This document shows positions 23,772-33,678 of a stretch of 64,000 nt of DNA, piece after piece. This stretch comes from Paramacrobiotus metropolitanus. Taxonomy: Eukaryota; Tardigrada; Eutardigrada; Parachela; Macrobiotidae. Under the pieces are notes generated by a model. That model ran no database searches. It was not told the DNA's origin and saw only the letters and a program-made list of their open reading frames with translations. Position 1 is the stretch's first letter, and every line of letters starts with the position of its first letter. The stretch covers positions 434,001 through 498,000 of the forward strand of contig NW_026570278.1 in the NCBI RefSeq assembly GCF_019649055.1, written 5' to 3'. Both the position numbers and the translations under genes were made by a program.

Positions 23772-25100
23772 GTTTGGCGAACGGCCACAATAATCTGTTT
23801 GGCGAACGGCCACATTGATCTGTTTGGCGAACGGCCACGTTGATCTGGATCGATCGATAATTGATCGACTGCATCAGTAAGGCACTGGTTTTCCTCATCT
23901 GACAGCAAGGCGCATTCAACCGGATTGCCAGCAGGAGCGGCAACACTGAGTCAAGTATCTCCTGTGGAGAACTTGTCTCGTGTGTCTCAAGTCAGACGGC
24001 AGCTGGCCGCGGTGCAGGTCTCTCCTGTGGAGAACTTGTGCTGTTACCACTGCTAAGCAGCGAGATCCTCTGTAGAGGACAAGGCTGCTGGGCACAGGCG
24101 CCGAGAAGCCACAAGCTGGCAGCACTGAAGGAGGTGCAGGATCAGTTTTAACGCGCTCCACCAAAATAGGCTGTAGAGCGACCTTCTGATAGGCCTGACA
24201 AGCCCAGCAGAAGGCAGACGAGGTCGGACTAGGAAGGCGCCAAAACCGTGCGGAATACGGCTGCGCGGGATCGGATCGTGGAGAAGAAAACCGCGATTAT
24301 CTGGATCACTTTGGCGGAAATCGGATCGGTAAACAGGTAAAAACCGTTAATAATTATCGGATTGGTTAGCGCGTAAAAAGCGCAATTTTCATTGGTCGGT
24401 ACTGAGCTGAGACAGACGTAGGCGGAACTTTTGCACACGGCGCGCAAGTCTGGCCGTTGATCTGTGACGTCACGTAGGTCAGAAAACTTAGTGGGCACAC
24501 GTGATTGGTCAATTATATGAACTGTGATTGGTCGAAATTTTTACTGGTAAAACTGAGCTAAACGATCTCATAATAAGCTAATAAGCATCATAATTGATCT
24601 TTTCTCAGCATAATTGATCTGATATGAGCTAGTAGGAGCTGTTTTTGACAAAAATAAGTTGAGGAAAAAGTTGACCAGTCAAACCTGAGATCGATCTCTG
24701 ACCTTGAGATGAGATGTTAATGACCTCCTCAGATGAGCTGAAATGATCTATTTTGATCTCTTACATAAACTCTTTCATCGGAAACGAGCTAAATCAAGTG
24801 AAAACCGAGCTGATTTAATCAAAACGAGTTGAGGAAAAGGTGATCTGAGCTGAGCTGAGATCGATCATCTGATCTTAAACGAACTCAAAACGAACTTTTA
24901 GCAGCTCAGCTGATATCCGTAGCTACTCGCCAGCATCTCCGAAGTGAGCATATTGATCTTTTTATTGAAAAAAGTGATATTCTGAAACGAATCCGAGCTC
25001 ATCTCCCGAGCTGATAGGCGATCTATAGGGATCATAACGATCATATATTAACGTTTGTGTGAGATAAACCGACAGGTGCGTCCCAGTTATCCGATCAACC
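23772..25100 (+). other. leader of the giant element
   Basis: This 1.4-kb untranslated leader holds three tandem copies of TTTGGCGAACGGCCAC (23772-23846). It also holds three self-complementary short stems: CTCCTGTGGAG at 23959 and 24022, and CCTCTGTAGAGG at 24067. Downstream (24540-25080) it is AT-rich with many GATC and AGCTGA words. Repeated stems near the 5' end are the usual place of RNA packaging or dimerisation signals, but that role is an inference. Confidence 0.5.
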
Positions 25101-28100
25101 ATGGACAAAGACAATGTGGAACCGAAGTCTAATAGCAGTCAGGGAAGCCGAGGCTCCCGCGGATCACAGCAGGGCGCACCTGATCCGTACAAGAAGGATC
25201 TCAAACCTCTCACACGACCAGTTGAACATGAGCGGAATACACGGGCACCTAAAGCCTTCGTGAGGAAGGATTCACGAGGCTCTGATAGCACCTATCAGAA
25301 AGCACTCGAAGCGGTGTCAGCCCAAGAGAGCTCCAGTGACGAGCGACAACGATCTGCCGCGCCTGCAGCGGGAAGCAGCGAGGTGAACAAAGTGGTCACC
25401 AAAGAAGGAACGAGCTCGCAACAAGCAAAGGAGATGGACGTGACATCACAGAAGGATGTCAAGACCAGCCCTGCCACATCGGAGCAGGTCAAAGATGCCA
25501 AGTTGACCGGACCGGACCTCTATGAACAGTCTAAAGATGAGACTCTTGATGAGCTGAAGTTGGGAGATGTCTCACTTGACGACGATGTCACAGTGGAAGA
25601 CCTTTTTGAGAGTCCAATGCAATATGAAGAGATGATGAGAGATCAGAGGTTCAATAATGAAGAGTCGTACCTCACCGAGGACGATGTGACGATGAACATG
25701 TCGTTCAGGACGGCAATGAAGGAAGCCGACCGAGCTGAGGGGATGATATCGTTCGAAGATATACCGGAACACCTAATTGAACGAACTCAAACTGGGAAGA
25801 TCATCAGTGTTCGATCTCCATCCCCGAATAGTCCTACCTCAAACTTGAAGAAACAAATCAGGGAACTGCAAGCATCACTGGAAGAAAAGGAGTGTCAAAT
25901 CCTCCAAAAGAAACAAGAGTACCAGAAGAGGATAAACTCGCTGGAAGCTCACGTCTACGAGATGGAACAACAACACGGAGTTCTGGAAAACTCAGCCGCA
26001 GAGGGGAAAATCAGGTATGAGCGACAAAAAGAGATCGCCGAAGAAGCCCAGAAGGTGGCTGATGACAAAGAAGTCGAGAAGTTCATCGCGGTTGACGAGC
26101 TCAATGAGAGTATGTCCGAAGAGACAGCTGAAAAGTCAAGGAAATTAGCTGAACTAAAGGATCAGTGCGACGAGCTTCGCAAGAAGGCAAACGAAGCGGA
26201 AGTCAAGCGCAATGAATACGCGACCAAGTTAGCTGAGGCCACACAACGACTGGCATCGATGTCAACAGACATGTTGAAGCTCAGAAACGATCTGAAGCTG
26301 CGGGAGGAGAACATTGGTATCCTCCAGAAGGAGTCGCAAGCCCATCAAAAGCGAGCTGATGAGGCACTCCAGGTGGCGAAGGAGCTCACGGAGCTGGGGG
26401 CGACCGAAGGAGAACGACTTAAGGCAGGAATCAAGGAAGTTAATGAAGAAAACCAGAAGCTAACAGAAGATAATAAAAAGCTGACAGAGGAAAGCCAAAA
26501 ATGGAAAACTCAAGCACTTCGGCTGGACAAACTGGTCACGGCACTCGAAATAGCTGAGACAGAACAACAAGGAAAAGTTCATGAGCAGCTCGAGGAGAAC
26601 ATCAGGCTCAATACGGAGCTGACTGCGATGGCAACGACAGCAATGCTGAGAGAAGATGAAGCCATCGGCCTGAGAAACCAGCTGAGATCAGCAGCTGAGG
26701 AATATACTCGGATGGAAGGCGAGGTGACCCAGCTGGCCGAAATGATTAAGAACATGGAAAAGGAAACTGAAAAGATCGTCCAGGAGAAGACCTTCCAACT
26801 GCATAATCATACGCAGAAGGTAAAACAGGAGAATTCTAACCTGAAAATACAACAGGAGGAATTCCAGCTGAAAATCAAACGACTGGAAGACGAGAACAAA
26901 GCTCTCCAGCTGACAAATAAGCACAAGGACGAGCAATTATGCCAGTTCGGTGTGAAGAAAGCAACCGACGAATCACCCCCGCCTAGTTACAGTAAGGCAC
27001 AAGGGAAAGGAACTGGCGGGAGTGCACACTTCGAAATGCCGCTACGAACGGGTGGCGGCAGAGGTGATTTCAAAACGGAAAAGGATAATGAGGAATCTGA
27101 TAAACGGAACCCGTCGGGCAGCCATCAGCCACATATGAGCTCAGGTGACCCATCGCAGTATCAGCAACCTAACGAAACAGCAGTCAAAGATGATGTGAAC
27201 CGAGATGCGAGGTCCCCCCGACATGAACATGATGGGAGATATTTCAGAGAATATCGAAACGAACGCAACGAAAGGAACGAGCGAAATCAACAAGAAGAGC
27301 GAAACGAGGGTCGCGGCAAAAGGGAATTCAACAGAGCCATTAAGAATATGGGCCGAAAAACTGATCTCGCGACTTTTGACGGTAACCGAGATGCTGTGAA
27401 TGGATGGATTCGCATTGTGAAAGAGACACAGCGCACATATGATCTGACCGATGAGCAGATCATGATCGACATAGCCAGTGCTGTGAGAGGACCAGCCAAG
27501 ATCTGGTTCGACAGTGAAAGGGACATCGAAGAAGCTGAAGAAGAAGTCTACACAGTCACCGAATGGCTCAATAAATTCAAGGATGAGTACGGTGATCGAA
27601 ATGAGGAAGTCCTCGGCCTACGCGAAGCCATGGCCAGGAAGTTCAAACCCGGAAAGGAGACGCTTGAGCAGTTTTACCAAGCGATCATGAAATTCAAAGC
27701 GAAGAAGGCGATCACCGAACTACAAGCAGTCGCATTCCTCATAGACGGATGCAGAGTGGATAATAACCTCTACAATGCGCTGAAGACGAAGGGGTTTAAG
27801 ACGCCAACGGAAATTAAGGACTTCTTCAGATCATGGGCAGCTGGAGAAGATAAATACAAAGTGGTGGAAGGTCAACGTAACCAACCGGAGGTCGTGACCA
27901 TCCGATCGGGCCAAGTTGAGATGGCACCGAGACAATATGCAGCTGCACCAGCTCAACAGATGGAATATAGGCCGAGATCACCAGCTCCCGTCCAGAACCA
28001 AGTGACGTTTATTGATAGTCAGACGGGACAACCGATCACATATGCCATGGTCGCTGCGATACAAGCGCAGGCACAGGCACGACCAGTAGCCCCGGCTAAC

Positions 28101-28583
28101 GTGATACCGAACCCCCTGAACGTAGGGGTGCCACCTCAACAAGGAAGGCCCAATATCGGAAACCAATACGGAAATGGGAATGCCAACTGGAACAATGGCC
28201 AGGGAAATGGCAACTTCAACCAAAACCGAAATCAAGGGAACTATCAGCAGAACCGTGGCAACTATCAGCCACAGCAGGGTTCCCGAACTGAATGGAAATT
28301 CGGTCAAATCGATGGATGGGTGACCCAGGGCGTGCAGTTGTGCCAGAATTGTGGAATTGTGGATAACCACAATGCACAGAACTGCATGTTCGCCAACATG
28401 CCGTTGAACCGGAACCCGAACTTGTTCGCCACCCAGGAGTGGGAACGACTCCGCACCCAAGGCGGATGGCGACAGGCGGTAGCGAACGGCTACGACCTGG
28501 TTGCAGCATGGCGCCAGTTCAAGCAACAGAACGGCGGCGACCAAGGAGGTAACCAGGGTGGCGGATATAACGGCGGAGGCTGA
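25101..28583 (+). CDS. gag: Gag of the giant element, with long coiled coil and zinc knuckle
   Basis: The start ATG has good context (CAACCATGG). Residues 1-245 are Ser/Gln/Lys-rich and probably disordered. Residues about 247-615 form a heptad-rich coiled coil, unusual for Gag. A basic Arg/Asn/Glu-rich stretch follows (about 700-745). Residues about 748-922 look like the helical capsid domain of Ty3/gypsy Gag (TFDGNRDAVNGWI, then KEAMARKFKPG-type helices). The tail is Asn/Gln/Gly-rich with a knuckle C-x2-C-x5-H-x4-C at about 1081-1095; the x5 spacing is one residue longer than usual. The frame stops at TGA 28581-28583, but the same frame continues with an RGG-type tail to a TAG at 28770-28772, so the TGA may be a mutation or a readthrough site. 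Confidence 0.9.
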   Translation: MDKDNVEPKSNSSQGSRGSRGSQQGAPDPYKKDLKPLTRPVEHERNTRAPKAFVRKDSRGSDSTYQKALEAVSAQESSSDERQRSAAPAAGSSEVNKVVTKEGTSSQQAKEMDVTSQKDVKTSPATSEQVKDAKLTGPDLYEQSKDETLDELKLGDVSLDDDVTVEDLFESPMQYEEMMRDQRFNNEESYLTEDDVTMNMSFRTAMKEADRAEGMISFEDIPEHLIERTQTGKIISVRSPSPNSPTSNLKKQIRELQASLEEKECQILQKKQEYQKRINSLEAHVYEMEQQHGVLENSAAEGKIRYERQKEIAEEAQKVADDKEVEKFIAVDELNESMSEETAEKSRKLAELKDQCDELRKKANEAEVKRNEYATKLAEATQRLASMSTDMLKLRNDLKLREENIGILQKESQAHQKRADEALQVAKELTELGATEGERLKAGIKEVNEENQKLTEDNKKLTEESQKWKTQALRLDKLVTALEIAETEQQGKVHEQLEENIRLNTELTAMATTAMLREDEAIGLRNQLRSAAEEYTRMEGEVTQLAEMIKNMEKETEKIVQEKTFQLHNHTQKVKQENSNLKIQQEEFQLKIKRLEDENKALQLTNKHKDEQLCQFGVKKATDESPPPSYSKAQGKGTGGSAHFEMPLRTGGGRGDFKTEKDNEESDKRNPSGSHQPHMSSGDPSQYQQPNETAVKDDVNRDARSPRHEHDGRYFREYRNERNERNERNQQEERNEGRGKREFNRAIKNMGRKTDLATFDGNRDAVNGWIRIVKETQRTYDLTDEQIMIDIASAVRGPAKIWFDSERDIEEAEEEVYTVTEWLNKFKDEYGDRNEEVLGLREAMARKFKPGKETLEQFYQAIMKFKAKKAITELQAVAFLIDGCRVDNNLYNALKTKGFKTPTEIKDFFRSWAAGEDKYKVVEGQRNQPEVVTIRSGQVEMAPRQYAAAPAQQMEYRPRSPAPVQNQVTFIDSQTGQPITYAMVAAIQAQAQARPVAPANVIPNPLNVGVPPQQGRPNIGNQYGNGNANWNNGQGNGNFNQNRNQGNYQQNRGNYQPQQGSRTEWKFGQIDGWVTQGVQLCQNCGIVDNHNAQNCMFANMPLNRNPNLFATQEWERLRTQGGWRQAVANGYDLVAAWRQFKQQNGGDQGGNQGGGYNGGG

Positions 28584-28840
28584 GGAGGCTTCCGCGGGCG
28601 AGGTCGTGGCAACGGACGCGGCAACTACGCCAATCGGAACTGGCGCGCCAACAGTAACGGTGGTGGCGGCGACCAGAATAATGTCGGCGGCGCGAACGGC
28701 GCTGGCCAGGGGCAGCAAAACGAGCAGGCCCCGCAGCAGGACATGAATCAGGAAAACGAGCAAGATCAGTAGGCGCCGGTGAGCCTGCTGATCTCCCTGA
28801 ACCGAAACCACCGGATAAAGGAGGAACACAGAATCAGACT

Positions 28841-31339
28841 GTGTTCGAGATGGCTAAAAAGATGCCATCACCCGTGGGCAAAGTACCACAGCCGCAGAAT
28901 CGGACTGCAGGCGAAACGGCTTATAAGATGCCGTCACAGCAGCTGAAGGAGATGGCTCAAAAGATGCCATCACATGTGGGCAAAGGACCACCACTGCAGA
29001 ATCGGACTGCAGACGATATGGCTCAGAAGACGCCATCACAAGTGGGCAAAGGACCACCTTTGCAGAATCAGACTGCAGGTGAGATGGCTCAAAAGATGCC
29101 GTCACAAGTGGGCAAAGGACCACTGCCGCAGAATCAGACTGTGAGCGACCAGGTGAACAATAAGGCGAGATCACCTGACTGTAGCGAAGAGAAACTGAAA
29201 GAACGACGTGCTCAACGTAACGAGATCATCCGGAAAGCGAATCTCAAAAAGAAGGAAGAAGAGAAAGAGACCGATGATCAGCACGCCAGATTCCGCGAGT
29301 TCCTGCGTAACCGAGAAAAGGACATTCCACCACCTCCCACACCAGCGAGAGATCAAGGAGCAAGTGCAGTCGCTAGAAGCAACGACAAAAAGGTCGTCTC
29401 AATAGGTCAGGCAAAGTCACTGACGCTGCGAAATGTGCAGCTAAATGAGAGCGAACGAGCACAACAGGTCTCCGACGATTCACTAGATGATGCAAATGTA
29501 TTACAAGAAAAGCAGAGGTGGCAAAAGATGGCATATCGACCAAACGGAAATCACGGGATGTGGATAACGGTTACGCCAAAAGCGAAACTGAAAGGACAAA
29601 TGTCGCAAGAAGACTTCTGGGACATGAAACAGCTTCAAACGGATGCTGCGAGAAAACGTCTCGAGGAGATGGTTACCGGGAAACCATCCAATGGGTTAAA
29701 GAACCCAGTCCCGATCCGGAAGTGTTCATCCTGCTCAACGCAGAACCCAGATGTGTTCAATACAGCCCCAGCGTATAAGAAGACACCAGCTGACTACTGC
29801 TACTTGAAAAATGCCTCGCCAGAAGGCAAACCGCCGAATTACGGAGAAAAACTTCCGTTACAAAAGTTGCCAAACGGCGGATTTACTATAAAGAAGAAAG
29901 AGAAGCCACGGGATTTCTTGCAAGTTCTGCAGGATGACGCTAACAGGTCACCATCCAGAACAGAGGGGATGTCTTCACAAGTCGAGCCGAAGCAAACCGA
30001 CAAGGAATGGGCTAAAAAGATAACCGACTGGATGAAAGACAACGAGCATAAGATGATCGTCTATGAGAGATCACCAGAAGAGTTGAAAAATAGCGAAGAA
30101 GATGAGCTGACACTGGCTGAACAAATCACAATGGAGGTCATTGACAAGCTCCGCGATAAACCGGCAGATAACCGAGATGCGACCAAGCTGTATCAGACCA
30201 TCACTGAAGTGACAAAGAGGCACACAGAAGTTGCGAAGGGGCAACTAAATGAGCTCAAAAAGGCCGACAGCGATGTAAAAGCTGCAACGAAAAATGAATG
30301 TGAGGAGTTACAAAGCTCAAAGGAGATGAACAAAAGAGAATTCTACGATATCCGAACTGATGTGCCACATCGTATCGATCATCTGAGCTCGATACTGAAA
30401 AAGAAAAGCACTTATGCGAACGGGCAGGTGCTACCTGACATGGATCCGGGACCAGTATCACTGATACCAGTTAAATGTACGGTCCGGAAGTTAAAAGTCC
30501 AAAATGGGAACTTTCCAAAAAGAATCGAAGCGTATACGCATGAAGTCAAAGTTGGAGACATCAAAGTGATAGCAATGTTGGACACGGGAGCTGAGACATC
30601 GCTGATCAGCCGGCCATTTTGTGAAAAGAACGGACTTCACATTTTACCGCTGCCACCTGATAGGCTCGTGAAGGTAAATGGAATCAGCGGCACATCGGGT
30701 TTCGTCGTTACACACTACTGTGTGGCACCAGTAACGCTAAGAAAACGAACTACGGAACACTCCTTCTACGTGAGACCAAAGACAGATGACGTACAAGTCT
30801 TATTGGGACATGATTTCCTGGCGACAAAGTTCGTCCTAATCGATAATCACGGAGAGGAGGAAGTCGAAGATGATCCGAAGCCAACTGCCAAAGTTCAAGC
30901 TGGAAAAGTTGCGGAACTTGTAAAAGGGACAGTTAAAGCTAAAACGGAGCTAAGGGCTATCCCAGTACCAGAGGCACTGGGATCAAAAGAGATGAACATA
31001 AAAAGGGGAGGTTCATCTGCCCATCCGTCAATAGTTGAACGGATGACAGCTATCCAGCGGGAGATCTCTACCAAGTTGGGGAGATCATCAGTTAAACCGA
31101 CAGAACGGGCAAACGTCGTTATCCCAGTACCAGAGGCACGGGAAACGACGAAAGATGATCAAAAAGGAGCTAGTGAAGGAGCTATCCCAGTACCAGAGGC
31201 ACTGGGAACAAAAGATGAAACTCTTTTGACGCTGGAGCAGATCACAGCTACACAAAAAGAAGCCGCTGTTGAAGCCAAACGAGCTCTCGTACCGGACTTG
31301 GAGTGGTCAAAGCCTATCCCAGTACCAGAGGCACTTTAA
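28841..31339 (+). CDS. pol: protease-containing ORF of the giant element (PR)
   Basis: The frame is -1 relative to Gag and is open upstream to at least 28742, so a -1 ribosomal shift near the Gag end is possible; I see no textbook slippery heptamer. A 66-bp repeat (22 codons, MAQKMPSQVGKGPPLQN type) occurs about four times at 28848-29150. The retropepsin motif is LDTGAETSL, with the catalytic Asp at residue 581 (30581), and the flap-side LLGHDFL follows about 75 residues later. After the protease, IPVPEA recurs four times (30958-31338). The ORF ends at a TAA inside a TTTAA microsatellite (31335-31356), after which the coding signal continues in another frame. Confidence 0.85.
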   Translation: MFEMAKKMPSPVGKVPQPQNRTAGETAYKMPSQQLKEMAQKMPSHVGKGPPLQNRTADDMAQKTPSQVGKGPPLQNQTAGEMAQKMPSQVGKGPLPQNQTVSDQVNNKARSPDCSEEKLKERRAQRNEIIRKANLKKKEEEKETDDQHARFREFLRNREKDIPPPPTPARDQGASAVARSNDKKVVSIGQAKSLTLRNVQLNESERAQQVSDDSLDDANVLQEKQRWQKMAYRPNGNHGMWITVTPKAKLKGQMSQEDFWDMKQLQTDAARKRLEEMVTGKPSNGLKNPVPIRKCSSCSTQNPDVFNTAPAYKKTPADYCYLKNASPEGKPPNYGEKLPLQKLPNGGFTIKKKEKPRDFLQVLQDDANRSPSRTEGMSSQVEPKQTDKEWAKKITDWMKDNEHKMIVYERSPEELKNSEEDELTLAEQITMEVIDKLRDKPADNRDATKLYQTITEVTKRHTEVAKGQLNELKKADSDVKAATKNECEELQSSKEMNKREFYDIRTDVPHRIDHLSSILKKKSTYANGQVLPDMDPGPVSLIPVKCTVRKLKVQNGNFPKRIEAYTHEVKVGDIKVIAMLDTGAETSLISRPFCEKNGLHILPLPPDRLVKVNGISGTSGFVVTHYCVAPVTLRKRTTEHSFYVRPKTDDVQVLLGHDFLATKFVLIDNHGEEEVEDDPKPTAKVQAGKVAELVKGTVKAKTELRAIPVPEALGSKEMNIKRGGSSAHPSIVERMTAIQREISTKLGRSSVKPTERANVVIPVPEARETTKDDQKGASEGAIPVPEALGTKDETLLTLEQITATQKEAAVEAKRALVPDLEWSKPIPVPEAL

Positions 31340-31383
31340 TTTAATTTAATTTAATTGCAATCAGAGCAGGTAGCCCACTGGGA

Positions 31384-33183
31384 GTGAAAAGCGTTAAAAT
31401 CCGGACAAAGAAAAAGATGGAAGTCCCAATGGAGATATTAAAACGAATAACTGAAGAGGAACAGATGTTCGCGAGCGAAATCCGCGACAAAGCAATTGAA
31501 CAATTGAAAGGCCACCAGAAGAAAGCGGGAATGGAGGTCATTGAAATATCCTCAGATGGAGCAAGTGTGACACTTATTGAATGTGTGCAAAACGCCACAA
31601 AACGAAACGAAGTATTGGTCACACAACCAGCGGATAGAATTTTAACCCCAGAAGAAAGAGCCGGGAGTTGTCACCATGGTTATTACGAAGATCCGCGCAG
31701 AATTCAACCGCAGTGGGAATGCACTAAGTGTAACCGGATCGCATCCCAAGATGACCTATCAGAACGGCCCAAATGTGATGCAGTGATAGCAGACCTTAAA
31801 AGTCACGTCCTGAAAGAAGTGCGAAGTATCTTACGGACCATGAGCATGTGTAACCCACACATCGAACGATATCATTGGAACAGATACCGAACGTGGTTAT
31901 CATGCGTCAAAAACTTCATATATGGAAGAGGAAAATGGTTGCAATACTGGTAACGATGTGTGGATAATGGAATCCAAGACCCTCATGAGGTAATATTGTC
32001 AAAACGGAAACTTGAAATTGAAACCGAAGAAATGAACGAAGAGATCCAGTTATGGGAAAATGCGAGAATTGAATTGTTCTGGGACTTCCGCATCAACCAT
32101 ATGTACAGAGGCCAAGGGAAAACGATTAACTTCCCATCAGGACTTGGCACACCTGTTTATGAGTCAGTCGAGCAATTCTGCAAGGCACTTCACCACGACG
32201 ACTCGGAGATATTCGAAACGTATTGGAAAAAGTTCGAAGACGAAATCCCCACATTTGACGTTAAGGAAATGCGGGAGTTACATGTAACTCGCAAAAGAAG
32301 GGAAGCGGGTTTTATGACAAAGAAGAAGGTGACTTTTGCACCAGATGCTGACGGAGTTGAATACCCAGAGCGGGGCGGTGACACGTGGTGCATGTACGAA
32401 ACGATTCCAAGTGATGACTGGGTCACCGAAGAGCTGATGGCGAATTGCGTCTTTGTTGGTCCCAAACGACCTAAAGGTTACGAAACGGCTCACAAAGATA
32501 AGGCAGATGAAGAGCCTGCAAAAGAGGCGCACAAAGAGGACTTGCCTACAGAACCAGCTGAACAGGAATCTAACGCAACTGAAGAACGATCGCCAACAGC
32601 ATTTGAAATCGCACAAATGTTAACGGAAAGAGGAAAGATGTGGGAAAAGTTTAACGAGGAGCTCAAAAAGATCTCGGATGGTCAACAAGACCCAGTAACA
32701 AAGGCAAAAGAGGACGAGGAGACACTCGATAACGGTGAGGAAGGTCCACCGATCGAGAAAAGCCGATTAATGAGCCTCAAGGAGATCGATGAGCTGGAAG
32801 GAGCAGCTCCGGACAATGGGAGGTCCACCTCAGATGAACGAAGGTCATCGGCGAAGATACGAGTAACACGAAGTCACCCGAGAATCGCAGCTAAATATGG
32901 AAGAAAAACAATGGAAACGGGCAAACCTCTGCCCAAAAATGTAAAAGCGAAAAAACTTAGCGATTTACGAGGTGATGAAGATGACCTCTCATCTGAAGAA
33001 AGAGCTGATGAGCGACCACTTGAGCAGAGTGCTGCAAAAGATGACGAGAGCAGCAACTCAGATTCAGACTGGACGAGTTCAAGTGACAACTCAACGACCT
33101 CAGAAGATTCTGGAGTAAACGATCTCTCAGAACAAGAGGACCTGCTCGATCTCGATGAAGATGATGAGGTCGATGAAGAATAG
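31384..33183 (+). CDS. protease-RT linker region, two ORFs in one frame (stop at 31951)
   Basis: Two open stretches, 31384-31953 and 31960-33183, share a frame and are split by one TAA. The first holds a possible zinc-binding set: CHHGYY near residue 95, then CTKCNR, then C of ERPKCD. The second has a mixed helical N-terminal part and, from about residue 170, long Lys/Glu/Ser-rich and finally acidic Ser/Asp/Glu tracts. No family is recognised. Ordinary Ty3/gypsy elements have only a short spacer here. This insertion between protease and polymerase is therefore a distinctive feature of the element. Confidence 0.75.
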
Positions 33184-33198
33184 GAGCAGGAGATCAAA

Positions 33199-33675
33199 GT
33201 GCGAAGAACGAAGGTGCAACGGATGAGATTAAACCGAGAGACCATCAGAGTCTACAGCGATCAACGGATCTTCCTAAAACCATCTGTGTGCACACGCGTC
33301 AAAGTCAAGATGAGTCGATTTGTACCAGCTAATGAAAAGCTGATGTTCACACCCGTTTTCCAGGTGGAAACAGATGTCCAACCGCTAGCAGGAGTGACAG
33401 ATCACAAAGGAAAGCACTTTGATCTGGTCATCGCTAATCACAGCATCAAACGGCAAGTTGTCAAAAAGGGGCAGTTCCTTGGATACGTGGAGCCGTATGA
33501 TCATATGGAGAACGTCCAGGTCAATAGCGGCACAGTAAAAAACGTGCTCTCTGATCCGACAGTTGATGATGTAACGAAAGCTGAACTGACAAAGATCATC
33601 GGAAACTTGAAACTCGGACCTGATCTGACACGGGAGCAGAAAAATGACGTCTACAACGCATTCTGGGAGTTCTGA
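33199..33675 (+). CDS. beta-rich segment just before RT
   Basis: The frame continues from the previous ORF after a TAG at 33181-33183. Residues such as IFLKPSVCTRVKV, FDLVIANHSIKRQVV and KKGQFLGYVEP follow the beta-strand pattern that commonly precedes reverse transcriptase in Ty3/gypsy Pol. The ORF ends with TGA at 33673-33675, and the RT frame continues one codon later. So this is part of the same polyprotein, split by a nonsense codon. Confidence 0.75.
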   Translation: MRRTKVQRMRLNRETIRVYSDQRIFLKPSVCTRVKVKMSRFVPANEKLMFTPVFQVETDVQPLAGVTDHKGKHFDLVIANHSIKRQVVKKGQFLGYVEPYDHMENVQVNSGTVKNVLSDPTVDDVTKAELTKIIGNLKLGPDLTREQKNDVYNAFWEF

Positions 33676-33678
33676 AAG

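Noticed and set aside
27978-28829. 283-codon open stretch on the minus strand opposite the Gag tail
   Set aside because: It is the antisense shadow of a low-complexity Asn/Gln/Gly coding region; it is hydrophobic and repetitive only because of the complement, with no start context or family motif.
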